Of a DNA stretch of 64,000 bases, positions 50,775-60,473 are shown piece by piece. This stretch comes from an uncultured Bacteroidales bacterium (GTDB taxonomy: Bacteria; Bacteroidota; Bacteroidia; Bacteroidales; Bacteroidaceae). The DNA is taken from positions 1 through 64,000 of the forward strand of contig CALFTK010000029.1 in the NCBI GenBank assembly GCA_937916465.1, given 5' to 3'. A program made the position numbers and the translations under genes. Position 1 is the stretch's first letter, and every line of letters starts with the position of its first letter. The notes beneath the pieces are model-generated. The model had not been told where the DNA came from. It worked only from the letters and a program-made list of their open reading frames with translations, and searched no databases.

Positions 50775-52790
50775 ATGAACAATAGTAAAGAACTAATGAA
50801 CAAAGCAGCCGATAATATTCGTATTCTTGCTGCTTCAATGGTTGAGAAAGCAAAATCAGGTCACCCGGGCGGTGCAATGGGTGGTGCCGATTTTATCAAT
50901 GTACTGTATTCTGAATTCCTGGAATACGATCCTGAGAATCCATCTTGGGAAGGTCGCGACCGTTTCTTCTTGGATCCGGGTCACATGGCTCCAATGCTCT
51001 ATTCTCAGTTGAGCCTTATTGGTAAGTTCTCAATGGACGAACTTGCTAACTTGCGTCAGTGGGGTTCAACAACTCCGGGTCATCCTGAGCGTGATTTGGA
51101 ACGTGGTATAGAGAATACTTCAGGTCCATTAGGTCAGGGACATGTATTTGCAGTAGGTGCTGCAATTGCAGAAAAGTTCCTCGCAGCTAAATTGGGCGAA
51201 GAGGTTATGAACCACACTATCTATGCATATATTTCTGACGGTGGTATTCAGGAAGAGATTTCACAGGGTGCAGGTCGTATAGCAGGTACATTGGGTTTGG
51301 ACAACCTTATCATGTTCTACGATTCAAATGATATTCAGCTTTCAACAGAATGTGCAGCTGTTACATCAGAAGATACAGCAGCTAAATATAAGGCTTGGGG
51401 CTGGCACGTAATTGAAATTAACGGTAACGATTGCGACCAGATTCGTCAGGCTTTGACAGAAGCTAAAGCAGTTAAAGGCCAGCCAACACTTATCATTGGT
51501 AAGTGTGTAATGGGTAAGGGCGCTCTTAAAGAAGATGGTTCAAGCTTTGAACGTAACTGCAAAACACACGGTGCACCATTAGGTGGCAATGCATTTGTAA
51601 ATACAGTTAAGAATCTTGGCGGTGATCCTGAAAATCCATTCCAGATTTTCCCGGAAGTTCAGGCTCTGTATGCTGCACGTGCAGAAGAATTGAAAGCTAT
51701 CTGCGCTAAAAAATATGCAGTTAAAGCTGAGTGGGCAAAGGCTAACCCTGAAAAGGCAGCTAAGATGGAAGCATGGTTCAGCGGTGCAGCTCCTCAGGTA
51801 GATTGGAGTAAGGTTCAGCAGAAGGCAGATGATGCTACACGTAATGCAAGTGCTGCTGTATTGAGCGTTTTGGCAGAACAGGTTGAAAATATGATTTGTG
51901 CTTCAGCCGACCTCTCTAACTCAGATAAGACAGACGGTTTCTTGAAGAAGACCACATCATTCGTTAAGGGTGATTTCTCAGGTGCTTTCTTCCAGGCAGG
52001 TGTTGCTGAGCTTACAATGGCTTGCTGCTGCATAGGTATGGCTCTTCACGGTGGTGTATTTGCCGCTTGCGGTACATTCTTTGTATTCAGTGATTATATG
52101 AAACCAGCAGTTCGTATGGCTGCTCTTATGGAACTTCCTGTTAAGTTTATCTGGACCCACGACGCATTCCGCGTAGGTGAAGACGGTCCTACACATGAAC
52201 CTGTAGAGCAGGAGGCTCAGATTCGTTTGATGGAAAAATTACAGAACCACCACGGTAAGAACTCAATGCTTGTTCTCCGTCCTGCCGATGCAGAAGAGAC
52301 AACAGCATCCTGGAAACTTGCTATGGAGAATATTGATACTCCATCTGCTCTTATCCTTTCACGTCAGAATATCAAGAACCTGCCTGCAGGTAATGATTAT
52401 TCACAGGCAGCAAAGGGTGCTTACATAGTAGAGGGTTCAGATGCAGATTATGATGTTATTCTGCTAGCTTCTGGTTCTGAAGTATCTACACTTGTTGCAG
52501 GTGCTGAACTGTTGCGTGCTGATGGTATCAAGTGCCGTATAGTAAGCGTTCCTTCAGAAGGTCTGTTCCGTAGCCAGTGCAGCTGCTATCAGGAAGAAAT
52601 TCTCCCTGCATCAGCTAAGAAATTTGGTCTTACAGCAGGTCTGCCTGTAAACCTTGAAGGTTTGGTAGCAGGTAACGGTAAAGTTTGGGGTTTAAGCTCA
52701 TTCGGTTTCTCAGCTCCTTACAAGGTGCTTGATGAAAAGCTGGGCTTCACAGCAGAAAACGTTTACAATCAGGTTAAGTCAATCCTTTAA
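50775..52790 (+). CDS. tkt: transketolase
   Basis: A 671-residue thiamine-diphosphate enzyme of the non-oxidative pentose-phosphate pathway. Hallmarks are KSGHPGGAMGGADF at residues 28-41, the N-terminal thiamine motif GDGG-like YISDGGIQEEIS near 155-166, and the C-terminal THDAFRVGEDGPTHEPVEQ near 461-479. The codon use looks strongly biased, as for a highly expressed gene. It is coupled to rpiB by a one-base gap and faces the arabinose operon, whose product xylulose-5-phosphate it consumes. Confidence 0.97.
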   Translation: MNNSKELMNKAADNIRILAASMVEKAKSGHPGGAMGGADFINVLYSEFLEYDPENPSWEGRDRFFLDPGHMAPMLYSQLSLIGKFSMDELANLRQWGSTTPGHPERDLERGIENTSGPLGQGHVFAVGAAIAEKFLAAKLGEEVMNHTIYAYISDGGIQEEISQGAGRIAGTLGLDNLIMFYDSNDIQLSTECAAVTSEDTAAKYKAWGWHVIEINGNDCDQIRQALTEAKAVKGQPTLIIGKCVMGKGALKEDGSSFERNCKTHGAPLGGNAFVNTVKNLGGDPENPFQIFPEVQALYAARAEELKAICAKKYAVKAEWAKANPEKAAKMEAWFSGAAPQVDWSKVQQKADDATRNASAAVLSVLAEQVENMICASADLSNSDKTDGFLKKTTSFVKGDFSGAFFQAGVAELTMACCCIGMALHGGVFAACGTFFVFSDYMKPAVRMAALMELPVKFIWTHDAFRVGEDGPTHEPVEQEAQIRLMEKLQNHHGKNSMLVLRPADAEETTASWKLAMENIDTPSALILSRQNIKNLPAGNDYSQAAKGAYIVEGSDADYDVILLASGSEVSTLVAGAELLRADGIKCRIVSVPSEGLFRSQCSCYQEEILPASAKKFGLTAGLPVNLEGLVAGNGKVWGLSSFGFSAPYKVLDEKLGFTAENVYNQVKSIL

Positions 52791-52791
52791 T

Positions 52792-53220
52792 ATGATAGGA
52801 ATAGCAAGTGACCACGCTGCTTTTGAACTGAAGCAGTTTGTAAAACAATATCTGGAAGAGAAAGGTCTGCCGTATAAAGATTACGGCACCTTTACTCCCG
52901 ATAGCTGTAACTATGCCGATTATGGTCATCTGTTGGCAGAAGGTGTAGAGAACGGCGAAGTGGAAAAAGGAATTGCTATGTGCGGTAGTGGCGAAGGAAT
53001 ATCAATGACATTGAACAAACATCAGGGTATTCGTGCAGGTTTGTGCTGGATTCCTGAGATTGCTCATCTTATTCGTCAGCATAACGATGCTAATGTACTT
53101 GTTATGCCGGGAAGATTCATTGATAACGAAATGGCTGCCAAAATTATGGATGAATATCTGAATACTCCATTTGAAGGCGGACGCCATCAGGACCGAGTAA
53201 ATGGTATTCCATTGAAATAA
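52792..53220 (+). CDS. rpiB: ribose-5-phosphate isomerase B
   Basis: A 142-residue RpiB/LacA-family isomerase converting ribose-5-phosphate and ribulose-5-phosphate. It begins MIGIASDHAAFELKQ, and the active-site Cys is in AMCGSGEGISMTLNKH near residues 62-77, with HNDANVLVMPGRFI following. The start at 52792 is fixed by the family N-terminus; the longer frame overlaps tkt. A clear terminator follows. Confidence 0.96.
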   Translation: MIGIASDHAAFELKQFVKQYLEEKGLPYKDYGTFTPDSCNYADYGHLLAEGVENGEVEKGIAMCGSGEGISMTLNKHQGIRAGLCWIPEIAHLIRQHNDANVLVMPGRFIDNEMAAKIMDEYLNTPFEGGRHQDRVNGIPLK

Positions 53221-53239
53221 TTCAAACAGATATAAAGTA

Positions 53240-53275
53240 TTAAGGCGCTGAATTAAATTCAACGCCTTAATTTTT
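53240..53275 (+). terminator. terminator of tkt-rpiB
   Basis: TTAAGGCGCTGAATT (53240-53254) and AATTCAACGCCTTAA (53256-53270) form a 15-bp stem with one mismatch, followed by TTTTT. It lies 20 bases after the rpiB stop. Confidence 0.85.
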
Positions 53276-53410
53276 ATCACTTCGCTCCAACTATTATTGT
53301 CCACTCTTTTGAATCTTTTGAGAGCCTGATTTCATAGGTTAAATCAGTATCTAAAAACTTCCTTATCTATATCTAATAAAGCAATAGTTTGCTGTTTGCA
53401 AAGCTAATGA

Positions 53411-53442
53411 AAAAAGAGGACTTGTAAACAAATCCCCTTTTT
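53411..53442 (-). terminator. terminator of the arabinose operon
   Basis: AAAAAGAGGACTTGT (53411-53425) and ACAAATCCCCTTTTT (53428-53442) pair with two imperfect positions. On the minus strand it follows the last gene of the operon and ends in a T-run. Confidence 0.75.
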
Positions 53443-53464
53443 CAAATATTAAAACTGATAGTTC

Positions 53465-55063
53465 TCAATCTTTTAATTCAACTGCAGCCTTTTCTATGCC
53501 CAGGCATTTTTTGTAGTTTTCAATATAGGTGTTGAAACCTTCAACTTCTTCAGGAGTTGGAGCTATTTCAGTACCTGTATTGCCTGCAAATACAGCTTCG
53601 TCAAGGAATTCTGCAAGTGATTGGTTCTTGCTGTTGTTTACCAGATAAGATGCCAGAATTGCCATACCCCAAGGTCCTCCTTCGCCTGCTGTTTCCATAC
53701 AGGAGATAGGTGAATTTAGAGCTGCTGCCAATATCTTTTGGCCAACAACAGGTGTTGTAAACAGACCACCATGACCGGTAATTCTATCTACTTTAATTTT
53801 CTCTTCGTTAAAAAGAATATCATTACCAATCTTCAGTACACCTATTGCACCGCTTATTATAGCGCGCATAAAGTTTGCCAGATTGAATTTGTCGGTTGCT
53901 GAACGTACAAACAGTGGACGTCCGTCTGCAAAACCTGTAACAGGTTCGCCCGATACGTAGTTGTAACTGATAATACCACCGCAATCAGGATTTGCTTTAA
54001 GGGCTGTGTTAAACAGATTGACAAATATTGTGTTCATATCAACAGGAAGACCTGATACTTCAAGGAACTCCTTGAAAAGTCCTACCCATGCATTCAAATC
54101 GGAAGTACAGTTGTTACAGTGAACCATAGCAACAGGGCTGCCGTCAGGTGTAGTAACTATATCTATAACTTCGTGTGGTTTGCTCAAATCTTTCTCTAAT
54201 ACAATCATAGAGAATGATGAAGTTCCTGCTGAAACGTTACCTGTGCGTGGACGTACAGCATTTGTAGCTACCATACCTGTGCCTGCATCGCCTTCAGGAG
54301 GACAAACAGGTACACCTGCCTTAAGATGTCCCGAAACGTCAAGCATACGAGCTCCCTTTTCGGTTAACAGACCTGCATCCTGACCTGCATCCAGTGATTC
54401 AGGAAGTATGTCAAGCAGTTTCCAGCTAAAGCCTTTTGGTTCAATTAGTTTGTCGAACTTTTCAACCATAGTGGCATTGTAGCTCTTTGTAGCAGGGTCA
54501 ACCGGTATCATGCCGGATGCATCGCCTACACCAAGAACTCTTTTGCCTGTCAATTGCCAGTGAATATAACCTGCCAATGTTGTTAGGTAGTCTATATCCT
54601 TAACATGTTCTTCATTATCTAAAATAGCCTGATACAGATGTGAAATACTCCATCTTAAAGGAACATTGAATACAAAGAGTTCAGACAGTTCTGCTGCAGC
54701 CTTTCCGGTGTTGGTGTTACGCCATGTGCGGAAAGGTACCAATATTTCACCATTTTTGTTGAATGGCATATAACCATGCATCATTGCACTGACACCAATT
54801 GCAGCCAGATTTTCAATCTCTATATCGTAAAGTTCCTTTACGTTGGCACGTAGATTTACATAGCAATCCTGAAGTCCATACCAAATACTCTCCACGCTGT
54901 ATGTCCATAGGCCATTGTCAAGCTGATTCTCCCAAGTATGGCTACCCTGAGCTATAGGCTTGTATTCCGGGTCTATAAGTACAGCTTTAATTCGTGTGGA
55001 ACCGAACTCTATACCCAATATGGCTTGTCCTGATTCTATTACTGATTTTGGATTGTATGCCAT
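53465..55063 (-). CDS. araB: FGGY-family ribulokinase/xylulokinase-like kinase
   Basis: A 532-residue FGGY carbohydrate kinase, the likely L-ribulokinase of this operon. The N-terminal phosphate motif is ILGIEFGSTRIKAVLID and the family signature region includes GNVSAGTSSFSMIVL and GHGGLFTTPVVGQKILAAAL. It is placed directly after araA (one-base gap), as the equivalent kinase is in Bacteroides thetaiotaomicron. Its sequence is not of the classical E. coli AraB type, and it could be named xylulokinase; the pathway position argues for ribulose phosphorylation. Confidence 0.82.
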   Translation of the reverse strand: MAYNPKSVIESGQAILGIEFGSTRIKAVLIDPEYKPIAQGSHTWENQLDNGLWTYSVESIWYGLQDCYVNLRANVKELYDIEIENLAAIGVSAMMHGYMPFNKNGEILVPFRTWRNTNTGKAAAELSELFVFNVPLRWSISHLYQAILDNEEHVKDIDYLTTLAGYIHWQLTGKRVLGVGDASGMIPVDPATKSYNATMVEKFDKLIEPKGFSWKLLDILPESLDAGQDAGLLTEKGARMLDVSGHLKAGVPVCPPEGDAGTGMVATNAVRPRTGNVSAGTSSFSMIVLEKDLSKPHEVIDIVTTPDGSPVAMVHCNNCTSDLNAWVGLFKEFLEVSGLPVDMNTIFVNLFNTALKANPDCGGIISYNYVSGEPVTGFADGRPLFVRSATDKFNLANFMRAIISGAIGVLKIGNDILFNEEKIKVDRITGHGGLFTTPVVGQKILAAALNSPISCMETAGEGGPWGMAILASYLVNNSKNQSLAEFLDEAVFAGNTGTEIAPTPEEVEGFNTYIENYKKCLGIEKAAVELKD

Positions 55064-55064
55064 A

Positions 55065-56606
55065 TTACTTCAAAGCTTTATTGAGCATATAATAAACTTC
55101 GTTGTTACGTAGCTGCTGCTTGAAACCGCTGATAGTAGTATTTGCATCGATGTTGATGAACTCTATATCGCACATTTCTGCAAAGTCTTCCCAATATTCG
55201 GCAGTGATGTCGTATGAGAATGCACTGTGGTGTGTACCACCTGCCAGAATCCATGCTCCTGCACCAATTTCGAATGTAGGCTGTGGAACCCACAAAGCCG
55301 ATGCTACAGGTAGTTTAGGCATTGGTTTTGGTTCAATACATTCAACTTCACTTGTGATAAGACGGAAACGGTTGCCCAAATCAACAACAGTTGCCTTTAT
55401 ACCATGTCCAGTCTTTGATGTGAATACCAAACGTGCGGTCTGCTGTTTGCGAATACCGATACCTAAGAAATGAACTTCCAGTTTTGGTTTGTCACTTGAA
55501 ATAAGTGGGCAGATTTCAAGCATGTGGCTCTGAAGACTTGATGTGCAGTCTGCTGCAAAGTTCAGGGTGTAGTCTTCTAAGAATGAGCAACCTTTCTCCA
55601 TACCTTGGTTCATAATCCAAAGTGTACGGTACAGACACGCTGTTTTCCAGTCACCTTCAGCACCAAAACCTATACCTTCTGCCATCAGACGCTGTGAAGC
55701 AAGACCTGGAATCTGGTCGAATCCAAGGAATTCAGGATCGTTGATGTCAGCACCACCCAAATCGTCAAAGTTGGTTGTGAAAGCTGTAGCACCTTCGTCT
55801 TTAAGAACGCGGCGAAGAGCAATTTCTGCCTTTGCTGCATTTTTTACCTTTTCCCAGTAAACCTCTTCACCACTTTCGTCTATCTTAATGGTGTATAGCT
55901 GCTTATATTCTTCTACTAAAGCATCTGCTTCTGCATCTGTAACTTTCTTGAAGTAGTCCATCAATGAAGAAACTGGGTAGTAATCTACGTGATAACCCAT
56001 GCGCTGTTCAAACTCTACGCGGTCACCGTCGGTAACGGCTACGTTGTTCATGTTCATACCAAACATCAGACAGCGAACGCTGTGTGCATCAGCTTTACCT
56101 GCTGCAGCGCGGCTCCATACTGCAATCTGTTTCTGAGCTTCCTGGCTCTTCCAGTGTCCTACAACAACTTTGCGAGCTACACGCATACGTGTGCAGATAT
56201 GACCAAACTCTATATCACCGTGAGCACTCTGGTTCAGGTTCATAAAGTCCATATCTATTGAATCCCAAGGAATATCTGTGTTGTACTGTGTGTGGAAGTG
56301 GAGAAGTGGTTTTTCAAGAGCCTGTAAACCCTTGATCCACATTTTTGCAGGACTGAAAGTATGCATCCAAGTGATAATACCAATACACTTTTCGTCATTG
56401 TTTGCAGCCTTCATAACTGCTTCCACTTCGTTACTGCTGTTTGCAGTACCTTTATATACTATCTTAACCGGAATATTACCACTGTTGTTAAGACCCTCTA
56501 CCATCTCTTTTGAATGGCCGTCAACTGCAACCACTGCATCGCCTCCGTAAAGAAGTTGTGCACCGGTTACCCACCATATTTCGTAATTATCAAATGCTTT
56601 AATCAT
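55065..56606 (-). CDS. araA: L-arabinose isomerase
   Basis: A 513-residue metal-dependent isomerase converting L-arabinose to L-ribulose. Family landmarks are EIWWVTGAQLLYGGDAV at the start, GIITWMHTFSPAKMWI near 77-92, AEGIGFGAEGDWKTACLYR near 311-329 with the catalytic Glu, and ILAGGTHHSAFSYDI near 456-470 with the His pair. Full length. It lies between araD (six-base gap) and the kinase gene. Confidence 0.97.
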   Translation of the reverse strand: MIKAFDNYEIWWVTGAQLLYGGDAVVAVDGHSKEMVEGLNNSGNIPVKIVYKGTANSSNEVEAVMKAANNDEKCIGIITWMHTFSPAKMWIKGLQALEKPLLHFHTQYNTDIPWDSIDMDFMNLNQSAHGDIEFGHICTRMRVARKVVVGHWKSQEAQKQIAVWSRAAAGKADAHSVRCLMFGMNMNNVAVTDGDRVEFEQRMGYHVDYYPVSSLMDYFKKVTDAEADALVEEYKQLYTIKIDESGEEVYWEKVKNAAKAEIALRRVLKDEGATAFTTNFDDLGGADINDPEFLGFDQIPGLASQRLMAEGIGFGAEGDWKTACLYRTLWIMNQGMEKGCSFLEDYTLNFAADCTSSLQSHMLEICPLISSDKPKLEVHFLGIGIRKQQTARLVFTSKTGHGIKATVVDLGNRFRLITSEVECIEPKPMPKLPVASALWVPQPTFEIGAGAWILAGGTHHSAFSYDITAEYWEDFAEMCDIEFINIDANTTISGFKQQLRNNEVYYMLNKALK

Positions 56607-56612
56607 AATAGT

Positions 56613-57305
56613 TTACTTTTTTTTCTGTCCGTAATATGCATTAGGACCATGTTTGCGATTAAAATGCTTCTCAATAAGTAGATTGTTCATAGTAAGGTTT
56701 GGATTAACTCCGTATGCAATGTAAGCCATCTTAGCAACTTGTTCCATAACAACTGCGTTGTGAACGGCATCATTTGCATCCTTACCCCAGGAGAACGGAC
56801 CGTGGTTTTTTACCAATACACCCGGAGTGTGAATCGGATTCATTCCCTCAAATCTCTTAATGATAACATTTCCTGTTTCAAGTTCATATTCACCCTTTAC
56901 CTCGGCTTCTGTCATATCGGCAGTGCAAGGTATGGCTTGATGAAAATAGTCAGCATGAGTAGTACCAATATTTGGTATATCCTTACCGGCCTCTGCCCAT
57001 GCCGTAGCATAGGTGGAGTGGGTGTGAACCACTCCTCCTATCTCCGGAAATGCTCTATAAAGTGCCAAATGTGTAGGGGTGTCTGAAGATGGATTCAAAT
57101 CTCCCTCTACTATGTTGCCTTGTAAATCTACAACAACCATATCGGACACTTTCATTGTTTCGTAGCTAACACCGCTGGGTTTGATTACCACTAAACCAGT
57201 TTCGCGGTCTATGGCACTTACGTTACCCCATGTGAAGATAACCAATCCGTGCTTTACCAAATCGAGGTTAGCTTTGAATACTTTTTCTTTCAGTTCTTCT
57301 AACAT
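56613..57305 (-). CDS. araD: L-ribulose-5-phosphate 4-epimerase
   Basis: A 230-residue class II aldolase-family epimerase converting L-ribulose-5-phosphate to D-xylulose-5-phosphate. The start is the ATG ending at 57305, beginning MLEELKEKVFKANLDLVKHG. An earlier Met would overlap the symporter gene. The zinc-binding His residues lie in GVVHTHSTYATAWAEAG and in the distal ...KNHGPFSWG region, and the substrate site is in SSDTPTHLALYRAF. The length equals E. coli AraD. Confidence 0.96.
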   Translation of the reverse strand: MLEELKEKVFKANLDLVKHGLVIFTWGNVSAIDRETGLVVIKPSGVSYETMKVSDMVVVDLQGNIVEGDLNPSSDTPTHLALYRAFPEIGGVVHTHSTYATAWAEAGKDIPNIGTTHADYFHQAIPCTADMTEAEVKGEYELETGNVIIKRFEGMNPIHTPGVLVKNHGPFSWGKDANDAVHNAVVMEQVAKMAYIAYGVNPNLTMNNLLIEKHFNRKHGPNAYYGQKKK

Positions 57306-57309
57306 CTTA

Positions 57310-59265
57310 TTACCAAAGAGCAATGTAAAGAATAATCAGAATGATGATAACAAGTGCAGAACCTATTCTGAATGTCTTGTCAGTGTTGAACAAAGTAAGG
57401 TCGACAGACAATGCCTTAACATCCTGTACTTTATCTTTAGCATTTGAATTCAGATAGATACCCAACACAGTAAACATTGCTGTCAAGAAGAAGATAGCCT
57501 CTATACCCCAGCTGCGGAAGTATTCAGAACACATACCTGCTATGCCAATAACCAGGCAGATAGCTGCTGCAATGAAGAGAATCTTAGACCATTTGAGCTG
57601 TGATTTGATAGTAGCTTCTGTAATCTCTTCTGCTTTTACAGTCTTCTTGCTGCAGAGTGACATTGTGATGAAGATAACTACCAAGCATACAAATACGTAA
57701 CCCATGCGGAGCAGGAACGGAGTTGCAGGCATCAAGAACTTGAACAGAATTGAGAATACGAATGTACCGATAGCAGTTACAACAGCAGCTGCACCTGATG
57801 CACGTTTCCACAACAGACCCAAACCGAAGATAACTACAACGCCCGGATATACGAAACCTGAATATTCCTGAATAATCTGGAATGCCTGGTCAGCACCACC
57901 CATAATTGGGTAAACAGCGATAAGAGCCAATACCAATGCTACAATTGAAGTCAGACGACCAACATTTACAAGGGTCTTTTCAGAAGCGTTCTTATTGAAG
58001 AACTGCTTGTAGATGTCCATTGTAAAGATTGTAGATGTAGAGTTGAACATTGAAGCCAATGATGAGATAACTGCTGCTGCAAGAGCTGCAAATGAGAGAC
58101 CCTTAACAAATACAGGAGTAAAGTTTCTGATCAGGAATGGATATGCATCGTCTGAACGTTCAATTCCACCTGCCAATGTTGCAAACATTTCAGGTTGTTC
58201 GTGCATAATGTAGAATGCGCAAACACCAGGGATACATACTATAAATGGAATCAAAATCTTCAAGAAAGCTGCAAATACCATACCCTTCTGAGCTTCTGCA
58301 AGGCTCTTAGCTGCAAGACCTTTCTGGATGATGTACTGGTTGAAACCCCAGTAACCAAGGTTTGTCAACCACAAAGCACCTACTATAACTGCAATACCAG
58401 GAATGTCAAAATATGGGTCAGAAGCCTGTGTAGCAGTACCATTGATAACAGGGTAGAGTTCAGCGTTACGCTGTACTACCAAATTAAAGTGAGTATCGCC
58501 TTCAATGCTCTTCAAACCATTAAATACTTCTCCCAATGCAGCTAAAGCACCACCTTCAAGATTCAACTGTGTAGCAATTACAGAAAGTGCAGCGTATGCA
58601 GTGATAAGACCACCACCTACCAAGAAGGTAACTTGCATAACATCAGTCCAGGCTACAGATGCCAAACCACCATAGATAGAATAGATACCGGCAACAAGGA
58701 ACAGAACAAGGATAATACCCATCAGGGTCATATCAACTTCCATACCTAAGAACATACCGTCTATTGTTGGCAAACCTAAAATCTGCTTAATAGCCAAAGC
58801 ACCCAACCAAGCTACTGATGTAAGGTTGATGAATACATAGAGGAACAACCAGAAGATAGAGAATGCCAAACCTGTACCTGAATTGTAACGTTCACGTAGG
58901 AACTGAGGAATGGTGAAGATGTTCTTCTTAATCATTGTTGGGAGCAGGAACTTTGCTACTACAAGCAGTGTAGCTGCAGCCATAAGTTCGTAAGCAGCAA
59001 TAGCTATACCTGATTTGAATGCGGTACCTGACATACCGATAAACTGTTCAGCAGAAATGTTAGCCGCAATCAAAGATGCACCTACAGCCCACCATGAAAG
59101 GGTGTTACCTGCCAAGAAATAGTCCTTGGAATCCTTTTCTTTACCATCTTTGCTACGTGACAGGAATACTCCTAAGAATATCAGAACTGCCAGATAAATA
59201 AAAAATACAAGATAGTCAACGGTAGCAAAACCGTTGTTCTTTAATCCTTCTAAAATACTTTGCAT
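57310..59265 (-). CDS. sodium/sugar symporter (SSS family)
   Basis: A 651-residue inner-membrane transporter with about 14 transmembrane segments, of the solute:sodium symporter family (SGLT-like). Characteristic parts are SWWAVGASLIAANISAEQFI near the N-terminus, AGIYSIYGGLASVAWTDVMQ, and the Na+-site segment ALAAAVISSLASMFNSTSTI. In this operon it is the likely L-arabinose (or arabinose/galactose) importer. The length is large because of a C-terminal extension with two more helices. It ends four bases before araD. Confidence 0.92.
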   Translation of the reverse strand: MQSILEGLKNNGFATVDYLVFFIYLAVLIFLGVFLSRSKDGKEKDSKDYFLAGNTLSWWAVGASLIAANISAEQFIGMSGTAFKSGIAIAAYELMAAATLLVVAKFLLPTMIKKNIFTIPQFLRERYNSGTGLAFSIFWLFLYVFINLTSVAWLGALAIKQILGLPTIDGMFLGMEVDMTLMGIILVLFLVAGIYSIYGGLASVAWTDVMQVTFLVGGGLITAYAALSVIATQLNLEGGALAALGEVFNGLKSIEGDTHFNLVVQRNAELYPVINGTATQASDPYFDIPGIAVIVGALWLTNLGYWGFNQYIIQKGLAAKSLAEAQKGMVFAAFLKILIPFIVCIPGVCAFYIMHEQPEMFATLAGGIERSDDAYPFLIRNFTPVFVKGLSFAALAAAVISSLASMFNSTSTIFTMDIYKQFFNKNASEKTLVNVGRLTSIVALVLALIAVYPIMGGADQAFQIIQEYSGFVYPGVVVIFGLGLLWKRASGAAAVVTAIGTFVFSILFKFLMPATPFLLRMGYVFVCLVVIFITMSLCSKKTVKAEEITEATIKSQLKWSKILFIAAAICLVIGIAGMCSEYFRSWGIEAIFFLTAMFTVLGIYLNSNAKDKVQDVKALSVDLTLFNTDKTFRIGSALVIIILIILYIALW

Positions 59266-59297
59266 TTGTTTTAGTTTTATAGTTAGTAAATCATTAA

Positions 59298-60449
59298 TTA
59301 TTCTACACCGAACTTATAGATACAGCGGCTGTAATACTCTTGTCCCGGTTCCAATGTTGCGTTTGGCCAACCAGGCAGATGAGATTTGTTTGGAGTATCG
59401 GGATATTTCTGAGTTTCCAGACAGCAACCTGTACGCTGTTCCATCTTCTGTCCCTGTTTGCCTGTACCTGTACCATCAAGGAAGTTACCTGAATAGAACT
59501 GGATACCCGGTTCGTTTGTATAAACTTCAACATATATACCTGTTATAGGGCTGTATAATTTTGCTGCACATTTGGTTTCATCACCTTTGGTGTTAAGAAC
59601 CCAGTTGTGATCATAACCATTTCCATTCTTTAACTGATCATATTCGTATTTGTTGATATCCTGACCAATAGCTTTTGGAGATGTGAAATCCATTGGAGTA
59701 CCAGCAACCGGCAGAATTTCTCCTGTAGTCATATAAGTGCTGTCGCAAGGGGTGAAATTGTCTGCGTTAAGTGTAAGAATGTGGTTTGTGATAGGCAGTG
59801 AATGATCACCATTCAGATTGAAATAACTGTGGTTGGTCATATTTATAACAGTCTTTTTGTCTGTTGTTGCCTTCCATACAATGTCAATAGCGTTGTCATC
59901 TGTAAGTGTATATGTAACAGTTGCTGTAACATTACCCGGGAAACCGGCTTCACCATCAGGCGATTGCATGGTCAATGTTACGCTGTTCTTTTTTGTGGAT
60001 GTAAAATCATATACCAAATTCTGCCAACCCATTGGCTCCGGTTCCAAAGTGCAACCTCCGTGCAAGCAGTGGCCAAAGTTGTTTTGTGGCAATTGATAGG
60101 TAACACCATCAAGTGTTATTCTACCCTGATTAATTCTGTTTGCATAACGTCCTACACTTGAACCAAAGTCGCTGGCTTGTGTTGTGTAGTCTTTGATGTT
60201 TGAGAAACCTATTACAACGTCTTGCATATTACCATCACGGTCTGGAACCATAACGGCTACAATACGTGCACCAAAATTGGTTACCCATACTTCAGCACCA
60301 TTCTTGTTTGTCAGGCAAACAAGATCGGTCTTTTTTCCTGTAAACTCAGTTTGGAAATCTGCCTGATTCAAAACCGGCTCTTTCTTTTCTGTGCAACTTG
60401 TTGCCAGTATGCAACTTATTGCAATAACTGATAAAATAGTTTTTTTCAT
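59298..60449 (-). CDS. galM: aldose 1-epimerase, lipoprotein form
   Basis: A 383-residue mutarotase with a lipoprotein signal (ISCILATSCTEKKEP, Cys19), so it works in the periplasm or at the outer membrane. The fold markers are GRYANRINQGRITLDG, the catalytic His in MTNHSYFNLNG and YDHNWVLN, and the Glu near the end (CCLETQKYPDTPN). It would convert sugar anomers before uptake by the neighbouring symporter. A second, cytoplasmic copy is encoded at 61.6 kb. Confidence 0.92.
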   Translation of the reverse strand: MKKTILSVIAISCILATSCTEKKEPVLNQADFQTEFTGKKTDLVCLTNKNGAEVWVTNFGARIVAVMVPDRDGNMQDVVIGFSNIKDYTTQASDFGSSVGRYANRINQGRITLDGVTYQLPQNNFGHCLHGGCTLEPEPMGWQNLVYDFTSTKKNSVTLTMQSPDGEAGFPGNVTATVTYTLTDDNAIDIVWKATTDKKTVINMTNHSYFNLNGDHSLPITNHILTLNADNFTPCDSTYMTTGEILPVAGTPMDFTSPKAIGQDINKYEYDQLKNGNGYDHNWVLNTKGDETKCAAKLYSPITGIYVEVYTNEPGIQFYSGNFLDGTGTGKQGQKMEQRTGCCLETQKYPDTPNKSHLPGWPNATLEPGQEYYSRCIYKFGVE

Positions 60450-60473
60450 TGTTGTTAATTATTTAAATTGTTA